Below are positions 35,858 through 42,303 of a stretch of DNA of 42,303 nt, one piece after another. The notes beneath the pieces are model-generated. The model was not told the origin of the DNA. It made no database searches and saw only the letters and a program-made list of their open reading frames with translations. This DNA is from Acetobacter papayae JCM 25143 (lineage in GTDB: Bacteria; Pseudomonadota; Alphaproteobacteria; Acetobacterales; Acetobacteraceae): NCBI RefSeq assembly GCF_000613285.1, contig NZ_BAIN01000018.1, forward strand, positions 1-42,303, in the 5' to 3' direction. Position 1 is the stretch's first letter. Each line of letters begins with the position of its first letter. The position numbers and the translations under genes are program-made.

Positions 35858-37588
35858 ATGTCATCACGTATCTCCATTCCCCAACCTGAAACAACGGACC
35901 CGCCTCCCGTTCCGCTCAATCTTGAGCGCATTGTCCGCGCCCATGGCCCCGGCCTACTGCAAACGGGCCGCAGCATCGTGCTCGTAGGGCTGATGGGTGC
36001 AGGCAAAACCACCATAGGCCGCATGCTGGCAGCGCGGCTCGGCCTGCCCTTCGTGGATGCCGATACAGAAATAGAACGCGCCGCGGGCTGCTCCATTGCC
36101 GATGTGTTCCGCCTGTATGGCGAGGCCGCCTTCCGCGATGGCGAACGCCGCGTTATCCGCCGCCTGCTTGAAGGCCCCCCCATGGTGCTGGCCACGGGCG
36201 GTGGCGCTTTCATGGCAGCCGACACGCGCAGGCTGGTGCGCGATCAGGCCATTTCGGTTTGGCTGCGCTGCCCGTTGCCCGTTCTTCTGCGCCGGGTTGC
36301 GGGGCGCACGCACCGCCCCCTGCTGAACACCGCATCCCCACGGGATGTACTGGAAAAACTGATTGCCATCCGCCACCCGGTCTATGCCGAGGCCGATGTG
36401 ACGGTGGATTGTGGAGACAATAACGTGGAGCATACAACAACGCGCGTCATGGAAGCGCTGGCCCTTTCGCGCCGCCCGTTGCGCCTGCCCGTTGAACTGG
36501 AAAAAAGCCGCTACGATGTGGTGATCGGCACCGACCTGATCAGCCGCGCTGGTGCGCTGCTGGCGCCGGTTCTGCCGCGCCGCAATGTTATCGTCATTAC
36601 CGATGAAACCGTGCGCCCGCTCTACCTGCCAGACTGCTCGCCTCCTTTCAGGAAACCGGAATCGAGCACGATCCATAATCGTTGCCCCCGGTGAGCACAC
36701 CAAATGCTGGGCCACCTATCAAAACGTGGTGGACACCATTCTGGAAGGTGGGGTGGAACGCCGCACCGCCATCATAGCCCTCGGCGGTGGCGTGGTGGGC
36801 GATCTGGCTGGCTTTGTGGCCGCCACCACGCTGCGTGGCCTGCCCTTCATTCAGATTCCCACCACACTACTCTCGCAGGTCGATTCCTCCGTTGGCGGCA
36901 AAACGGGCATCAACTCGCGCTGGGGCAAGAATCTGATCGGCGCTTTCCATCAGCTCTATGCGTGCTGGCGGATGTTTCCTCGCTCGCCACCCTCCCCCCG
37001 CGTGAGGTGGTGGCGGGTTATGCCGAAATTGTGAAGTCAGGGCTGATCGGGCAGGAATCGCTCTTTGCCTGGTGCGAAAAACACGGTGCCGCCGTGCTCT
37101 CGCGCGACCCCGAAGCTCTGGCCGAAGCCGTGCGTCAGGCCTGCGCCTTCAAGGCAGGCGTTGTCGCCGCCGATGAGCGCGAGGAGCAGAAAACCGATGG
37201 CCGCGCCCTGCTCAATCTGGGGCATACCTTTGGCCACGCACTGGAAGCCGAACTGGGATATGATGGCCGCCTGCTGCATGGCGAGGCCGTATCCATCGGC
37301 CTGACACTGGCGTTTTCTCTGTCCGTAAAGCTTGGATTCTGCCCGCAAGAAGACCTGATTCGCGTTACCAACCATTTGGAAAGCCTGCATATGCCCGCGC
37401 ATATCAGTGACCTGCCCCATCGTTTCCGCATAACGGATCTGATGGCCCACATGCAGCGTGACAAAAAAATGCAGGATGGCAGGCTTTCCTTCGTGCTCGC
37501 GCACGGAATCGGCAAGGCTTTCACCACGCGCGACGTGCCCGCAGAAGCCGTGCGCGAGGTGCTGCTGGCGGATGGGGCGACACCCTAA
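35858..37588 (+). CDS. aroKB: fused shikimate kinase / 3-dehydroquinate synthase (frame broken)
   Basis: Two shikimate-pathway enzymes in one protein of about 577 aa. Residues about 40-200 are shikimate kinase: P-loop [27 protein letters not shown] and ATGGGAFM. The frame then runs unbroken through a linker ([21 protein letters not shown]) into dehydroquinate synthase. That part has [37 protein letters not shown], and metal-binding [11 protein letters not shown] and HGEAVSIG. Three breaks in the second half (near 36628, 36673 and 36954) are each mended by one base, for example [21 protein letters not shown]. The fusion itself is in one frame and real. The start at 35858 lacks a good ribosome site. 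Confidence 0.92.
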
Positions 37589-37938
37589 AAACAGTCTGAA
37601 TCCGCCGGGCTTTTTAGGCGGCGCGGCAAAAAAGTCACCGTGCCGCAATTCTGCCTTAATGGAACAGGAGAGAGAGGCGGAACAGTTGCGTTTGCAATAT
37701 GTTAACCAATACCCACGATATTGATGCCGCACGGCTATGCAGCAGGGACATATTCAGCCAACGAAATGAACTGTTGCAGATAAACCACGCTGATGACTTG
37801 TAGTGTCAAACAGTAGGGGCCGCCGGGTTCCTCTTTTGGAACCAATGGTTCTATACCGTTTTAAGGCATCTAGCTGGGCCTGTCCGCCGAATGGTTGGCG
37901 GGCAAGTCGAAACAGATGATACATTGAGGACGAAAATA
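37589..37938 (+). other. 350-bp leader region of the OmpA-family gene
   Basis: Non-coding. GGTTCC (37826-37831), GGAACC (37838-37843) and GGTTC (37847-37851) can form two mutually exclusive hairpins. CCGCC/GGCGG (37884-37901) forms a third. GAGGA at 37926-37930 is the ribosome site. A structured leader is common for abundant porin messages and may affect mRNA stability. The part before 37800 shows no clear feature beyond the likely promoter. Confidence 0.45.
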
Positions 37939-39036
37939 ATGCGTCTCCGCACGGCGTTACTTGCAACGACACTGATGGCAGCGGTTCCGGCTGTTGCCTC
38001 GGCCACCACCATCACCGGTCCGTATGTCGATCTGGCGGCGGTTATGACCTGACCCAGACCCAGCATGCTCATGTCGGCCCCGACGGGACCCATCAGTCCA
38101 TCAGCCACAAGACGGGCTGGACGGGTTATGCCTCCTTCGGCTGGGGCTTCGGCAACGGCCTGCGCGCTGAAGTTGAAGGCACCTACCTGCGCTCCAACGT
38201 TGGTGGCGGTACGGTTGGTGGTTCCACCGGCAACCCCACGGCCGGCAATGGCAAGGACTCCTCCTACGGCGGCTTCGTCAATGTCCTGTATGACATTGAC
38301 CTGAAGCAGTTCGGTATCGACGCGCCTGTCACGCCGTTCGTCGGTGTTGGCGCCGGTTACCTGTGGACGGATGAACAGGTTAACTACTCCTATGCTGGCC
38401 ATAGCGGCAGCATCCGCGGCACGACCGGCGGCTTCGCCTATCAGGGCATTGTCGGTGCGGCATTCGACACGGGCATCCCCGGCTTCCAGGTCACGGCTCA
38501 GTACCGCATGATCGGCCAGCCCGGCACGTTCCGTAACGGTGCATTCAACGACAGCGCCACGAACGGCAACGTCAACTTCGATCACCGCTTCAACACCTGT
38601 TCATGGTTGGCCTGCGCTACGCCTTCGACACGGCTCCCCCGCCGCCGCCGCCGGCTCCGGCTGTGGTTGCCGCTCCGGCTCCGCTGCCCGCACGCTCCTA
38701 CCTGGTGTTCTTCGATTGGGATAAGGCTGACCTGACCGCTCGTGCGCGCCAGATCGTGGCAGAAGCTGCTCAGGCTTCCACCCACGTGCAGACGACCCGT
38801 ATCGAAGTTAACGGCTACACCGATAACTCCTCTGCTCACCCCGGCCCCCGCGGCGAAAAGTACAACCTGGGCCTGTCCCTGCGTCGTGCTAACAGCGTGA
38901 AGGCCGAACTGGTGCGCGATGGCGTTCCGGCAACCGCGATCGACATCCACGGGTACGGCGAAGCCACCCGCTGGTGCCGACCGGCCCCAACACCCGCGAA
39001 CCCCAGAACCGTCGCGTGGAAATCATCCTCCACTGA
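37939..39036 (+). CDS. OmpA-family outer-membrane protein (frame broken)
   Basis: Outer-membrane beta-barrel with a peptidoglycan-binding C-terminus, about 366 aa. Signal peptide MRLRTALLATTLMAAVPAVASA; barrel strands such as GWTGYASFGWGFGNGLRAEVEG and TPFVGVGAGYLW; then a Pro hinge (TAPPPPPP) and the OmpA domain SYLVFFDWDKADLT to VEIILH. The signature Asp/Arg residues that grip peptidoglycan are in VNGYTDNSS and LSLRRANSVKAEL. Three one-base losses break it: GG near 38033 (restores GPYVDLGGGYDLTQ), CC 38596-38597 (FNTLFMVGLRYAFD) and CCC 38967-38969 (EATPLVPTGPN). GAGGA precedes the start. A UUCG terminator follows. Confidence 0.92.
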
Positions 39037-39070
39037 TTGGTTCGCTTTCCGGTCTGACCGGAAATCGCGG

Positions 39071-39100
39071 AAAGAGGCGCCTTCGGGCGCCTCTTTTTTT
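39071..39100 (+). terminator. strong UUCG-loop terminator
   Basis: GAGGCGCC (39074-39081) and GGCGCCTC (39086-39093) close a TTCG tetraloop, followed by T7. It lies 35 bp past the OmpA-family stop and is a textbook rho-independent terminator. Confidence 0.95.
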
Positions 39101-39146
39101 ATCCGTCTTTTCTGGCACCGGCTTTCACGCCATACTTGGCTTTACC

Positions 39147-39608
39147 ATGCGCTCTCTTTTTTCCAGCCTGACAGGTCAGGGCCGCCTCGCACCGCTGTTC
39201 AAATTCGGGGTTATCGGCTCACTCGGATTCGTCTGCGACAACACGGTCGTCTATACGATGCGCCCGCTCATCGGGCTGACAGCCGCAACCCTCGCGGCTT
39301 ATTTCATCGCGGCAACCTTCAACTGGTTGCTTAACCGCCTCTGGACATTCCGGGGCCGGGGCCTACACCACCACCCGCTCGTGCAGTGGCTGCGCTTTCT
39401 GTGGGCCAACAGTCTTGGATTCTGCCTGAACCGGGGTGTGGTTTTTACCCTGTTCTATCTGTTCCCCTTCTGCGTACACCATCCGGTTGTCGCACTGGCG
39501 GCTGGCACGCTGGCGGGGCTTTTGTCCAATTTCAAACTCAGCCAGAAACTGGTTTTTCACGACCGCAAACCAGTGCCCCCCACAAGCGGTGCATCCGGCC
39601 GGTCATAA
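39147..39608 (+). CDS. GtrA-like membrane protein
   Basis: Four-span membrane protein of 153 aa of the GtrA/PF04138 family, thought to help flip polyprenyl-linked sugars or act beside glycosyltransferases. Visible: FKFGVIGSLGFVCDNTVVYTM at the N-terminus, AATFNWLLNRLWTFRG (the conserved N-W-L-N-R-x-W-T-F), and the C-terminal GLLSNFKLSQKLVF. The ATG at 39147 is chosen because the longer frame reads through the upstream terminator. It is far from the gtrB-like gene (7388) and of normal GC, so it is not clearly part of that island. Confidence 0.85.
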   Translation: MRSLFSSLTGQGRLAPLFKFGVIGSLGFVCDNTVVYTMRPLIGLTAATLAAYFIAATFNWLLNRLWTFRGRGLHHHPLVQWLRFLWANSLGFCLNRGVVFTLFYLFPFCVHHPVVALAAGTLAGLLSNFKLSQKLVFHDRKPVPPTSGASGRS

Positions 39609-39758
39609 TGCTGCCTCTTTCGGAGAAGGCGCGGCTGCGCTACAGCTAGGCCAGATATTCGACCACCATCACAGGTTCCGTCAGGGCACGGAGGCCTACC
39701 GTTCCGTTTTTGGCATTCCGCCTTGCACCAACCCGTTCAGGACTTCCAGCCCCACGCC

Positions 39759-42303
39759 ATGCTGACAACAAACGAAATCCGCGCCTCTTTCCTGGAATAT
39801 TTCGCCAGCAAAGAACACCAGATCGTCGCCTCGTCTTCCCTTGTTCCGCGGAACGACCCGACCCTGCTGTTCACCAATGCGGGCATGGTGCAGTTCAAGA
39901 ACGTTTTCACCGGCCAGGAAACCCGCCCCTATTCTCGCGCCACAACAGCGCAGAAAGTGGTGCGCGCCGGCGGCAAGCATAACGATCTGGACAATGTCGG
40001 CTACACTGCCCGGCACCACACGTTCTTTGAAATGATGGGGAATTTCTCCTTCGGGGACTACTTCAAGGCCGAAGCCATTGAGCTGGCCTGGACACTGGTA
40101 ACCAAGGGTTTTGGCCTGCCCAAGGACAAGCTGCTGGTCACCGTTTATGCCGAGGATGAAGAAGCCGCAGGCCTGTGGCGCAGCATTGCCGGGCTGGACG
40201 ATAGCCGGATCATCCGCATTGCCACGTCTGACAATTTCTGGCGCATGGGCGATACGGGGCCGTGCGGTCCCTGCTCGGAAATCTTTTACGATCACGGCCC
40301 GGATGTTCCCGGTGGCCCGCCCGGATCACCGGATGAAGACGGCGACAGGTTTGTAGAAATCTGGAACCTCGTGTTCATGCAGTATTTCGAAGACCCGCCG
40401 GGCGTGCGCTCGCCCCTGCCCCGTCCGTCGATCGATACCGGGCTGGGTCTGGAACGCTTTGCCGCTATCCTGCAGGGCAAGCGCGACAACTACGACACCG
40501 ATACGTTCGTGGCACTCACGCAGGCTTCGGCCGATGTCAGCCATCAGGCAGTGGACGGCGCGTTCAAGTCCAGCCACCGCGTTGTGGCCGACCACCTGCG
40601 TTCAACCGCGTTCCTGATTGCTGATGGCGTGCTGCCCTCCAAGGACGGTCGTGGTTATGTGCTGCGCCGCATCATGCGCCGCGCCATGCGCCACCTGCAC
40701 ATGATGGGCACCAAAGACCCGGTTTTCTACAAACTGCTGCCCGCCCTTATCCAGCAGATGGGCAATGCCTATCCTGAACTGGTGCATGGTGAGGCGCTGA
40801 TCCGCGAAACCATGCGCGGTGAGGAAGAGCGCTTCAAGGCCATGCTCGAACGCGGCCTGCACCTGCTGGACGAAGAAAAAGCCCGCCTGACACCCGGCGC
40901 CGCCCTGCCCGGTGATGTCGCCTTCCGCCTGTACGATACGTTTGGCTTCCCGCTCGATCTGACACAGGATGCCCTGCGCGGCAGCGGCCATGATGTGGAT
41001 GTAAGCGGTTTTGAAGACGCCATGGCCATCCAGCGCCAGCGCGCCCGTGCGGCGTGGTCTGGCTCGGGCGATGCGGCAGTTGAAACCATCTGGTTTGAAG
41101 CCCGCGACCGTTTTAGCGCGTCTGAATTCCTTGGCTATTCGACCGAACTGGCGGATGGTGAGGTGCAGGCCATCATTGCGGGCAATGCCTTCCTGCCTGA
41201 AGCCACGGTAGGTGCGGAAGTCGCCATTCTGCTCAACCAGACCCCCTTCTATGGCGAAAGCGGTGGGCAGGCTGGCGATACCGGCACCCTGCGCGCCGCC
41301 GGGCTGGAAATCGCGGTAACGGACACCCAGAAGAAAGCGGGTGACCTGATCGTGCATTACGGTACCATCATACAGGGCACACTCCGCCCCGGCATGGCGG
41401 TAACAGCCGATGTCAATCATGCGCGGCGCTCGGCCATTCGGGCGCATCACTCGGCTACCCATCTTCTGCACGAAGCCCTGCGCCGCCACCTTGGCGCGCA
41501 TGTGGCGCAGAAAGGCAGCCTGAACACGCCTGACCGCCTGCGGTTCGACATCAGCCAGCCGCGCCCGATTACGGCCGAGGAACTGGCCCTTGTGGAAGCC
41601 GAGGTGAATGAGCGTATCCGCGAAAATGCGCGCGTTGTAACCCGCTCCATGACCCCGGATGAAGCCGTAGAAGAAGGGGCAACCGCCCTGTTCGGCGAAA
41701 AATACGGTGATGAAGTCCGTGTCGTTTCCATGGGTGCGGGCGACGAAAACCGTAATGCCTGGTCCATGGAACTCTGCGGCGGCACGCATGTTGAACGCAC
41801 GGGCGATATCGGCCAGTTCAAGATCGTAACCGAAAGCGGTGTGTCCGCTGGCGTGCGCCGTATTGAGGCCGTTGCTGGCAAAGCGGCCGAAAGCCTTGCC
41901 GTTGCCAATGAGCAGCGCCTGAGCCAGATGGCCGCCATGATGAAAGTTGGCGTGAACGAAGCGCCCGAACGCCTTGCCAGCCTGCTGGAAGAGCGCCGCG
42001 CGATGGAACGCCAGATTGCGCATCTGCAACGCCAGCTTGCCACGGGCAGCGTGGCCGCCGCTGGTGTGGAGCAGGTTGGGGCATTCCGCCTCGCAACCCG
42101 CAATGTGGGTGAAACCCCCGCGCGCGAACTCAAGGGACTGGCTGAAACCATTCTCAAGCAGGGCGAAGCCGATGTGGTGGTGCTGATTTCCACCGCCGAG
42201 GGCAAAGGTAGCGTTGTTGCGGCCATAGCCCCTGCACAGGCCGAAAAAGCCGATGCCGTGGCACTGGTCCGCGCGGCCAGCGTTGCATGGGCGGCAAGGG
42301 TGG
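39759..42303 (+). CDS. alaS: alanyl-tRNA synthetase, 3' partial
   Basis: Class II synthetase with editing, cut by the window end. The frame is open from [20 protein letters not shown]. Family marks: [46 protein letters not shown], the editing-domain zinc ligands [12 protein letters not shown] and [16 protein letters not shown], and a coiled region near 42000. The last codons read VAWAARV where the family has a GGKGGG motif. One extra base near 42286 would give VALGGKGG, so a last one-base loss is likely. No ribosome site is obvious at 39759, but the family start fits. Confidence 0.94.
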   Translation, partial: MLTTNEIRASFLEYFASKEHQIVASSSLVPRNDPTLLFTNAGMVQFKNVFTGQETRPYSRATTAQKVVRAGGKHNDLDNVGYTARHHTFFEMMGNFSFGDYFKAEAIELAWTLVTKGFGLPKDKLLVTVYAEDEEAAGLWRSIAGLDDSRIIRIATSDNFWRMGDTGPCGPCSEIFYDHGPDVPGGPPGSPDEDGDRFVEIWNLVFMQYFEDPPGVRSPLPRPSIDTGLGLERFAAILQGKRDNYDTDTFVALTQASADVSHQAVDGAFKSSHRVVADHLRSTAFLIADGVLPSKDGRGYVLRRIMRRAMRHLHMMGTKDPVFYKLLPALIQQMGNAYPELVHGEALIRETMRGEEERFKAMLERGLHLLDEEKARLTPGAALPGDVAFRLYDTFGFPLDLTQDALRGSGHDVDVSGFEDAMAIQRQRARAAWSGSGDAAVETIWFEARDRFSASEFLGYSTELADGEVQAIIAGNAFLPEATVGAEVAILLNQTPFYGESGGQAGDTGTLRAAGLEIAVTDTQKKAGDLIVHYGTIIQGTLRPGMAVTADVNHARRSAIRAHHSATHLLHEALRRHLGAHVAQKGSLNTPDRLRFDISQPRPITAEELALVEAEVNERIRENARVVTRSMTPDEAVEEGATALFGEKYGDEVRVVSMGAGDENRNAWSMELCGGTHVERTGDIGQFKIVTESGVSAGVRRIEAVAGKAAESLAVANEQRLSQMAAMMKVGVNEAPERLASLLEERRAMERQIAHLQRQLATGSVAAAGVEQVGAFRLATRNVGETPARELKGLAETILKQGEADVVVLISTAEGKGSVVAAIAPAQAEKADAVALVRAASVAWAARV

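Noticed and set aside
39147-39608. GtrA-like gene as part of the gtr island at 7.2-11.6 kb
   Set aside because: It lies about 28 kb away in normal-GC core sequence; no physical link.
40602-42029. A long open frame opposite alaS
   Set aside because: Antisense shadow of alaS; no recognisable protein and no start signals.
1-42303. CRISPR arrays, transposases, prophage genes
   Set aside because: No regularly spaced repeats, transposase motifs or phage structural genes were seen on either strand.

Overview
The window reads as a stretch of chromosome from an acetic acid bacterium (Acetobacteraceae, Alphaproteobacteria). This is inferred from high-GC housekeeping genes, a class I lysyl-tRNA synthetase, a fused AroK-AroB protein, a DUF4175 protein and a SecB of alphaproteobacterial type. 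No marker fixes the genus. About 34 protein genes and one tRNA are supported. Most are core genes for haem, pantothenate, shikimate and fatty-acid synthesis, translation, respiration and envelope upkeep.

Layout. 1-6060: the end of a DUF4175 membrane protein, galE, a zinc alcohol dehydrogenase, and a divergent ArsR regulator / old-yellow-enzyme pair around a perfect inverted repeat. 6077-7203: panB and tRNA-Tyr. 7204-11640: a visibly AT-rich block with a GtrB-type glycosyltransferase and two large membrane proteins, probably a surface-polysaccharide island acquired next to the tRNA. 11640-15677: mtnP, cytochrome c1 and cytochrome b on the minus strand, then divergent hemF. 15807-23071: a Tat-type secreted binding-protein-like gene, an Smr protein, a tri-haem cytochrome c peroxidase, a soluble two-PAS chemoreceptor, a beta-class DNA methyltransferase and a Tim44-like protein. 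23406-28717: secB, hemD and hemC, tsaD and rlmJ, marC. 28768-33380: a damaged mprF directly downstream of lysS, then a divergent CinA-like gene. 33468-39036: accA, xerD and a small membrane protein diverging from aroKB, then an OmpA-family porin. 39147-42303: a GtrA-like protein and alaS, which runs off the window.

The most important caution is sequence quality. At least 25 reading-frame breaks occur, and they hit essential genes (hemF, tsaD, accA, aroKB, alaS). Most are repaired by adding one base to a short G or C run. I read these as base-calling errors in the source sequence, so I annotate such genes as intact CDS across the break. mprF is different: besides about seven breaks it lacks much of its catalytic domain, so I call it a probable pseudogene.

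Functional links: lysS followed closely by mprF pairs a Lys-tRNA maker with a Lys-tRNA user. hemC/hemD overlap as a haem unit. Cytochrome b and c1 overlap, but no Rieske gene lies beside them. I found no CRISPR array, prophage, transposase or clearly unprecedented system. The best leads are the AT-rich gtr-like block with its 14-bp inverted repeat, the lysS-mprF remnant, and the Rieske-less bc1 pair.
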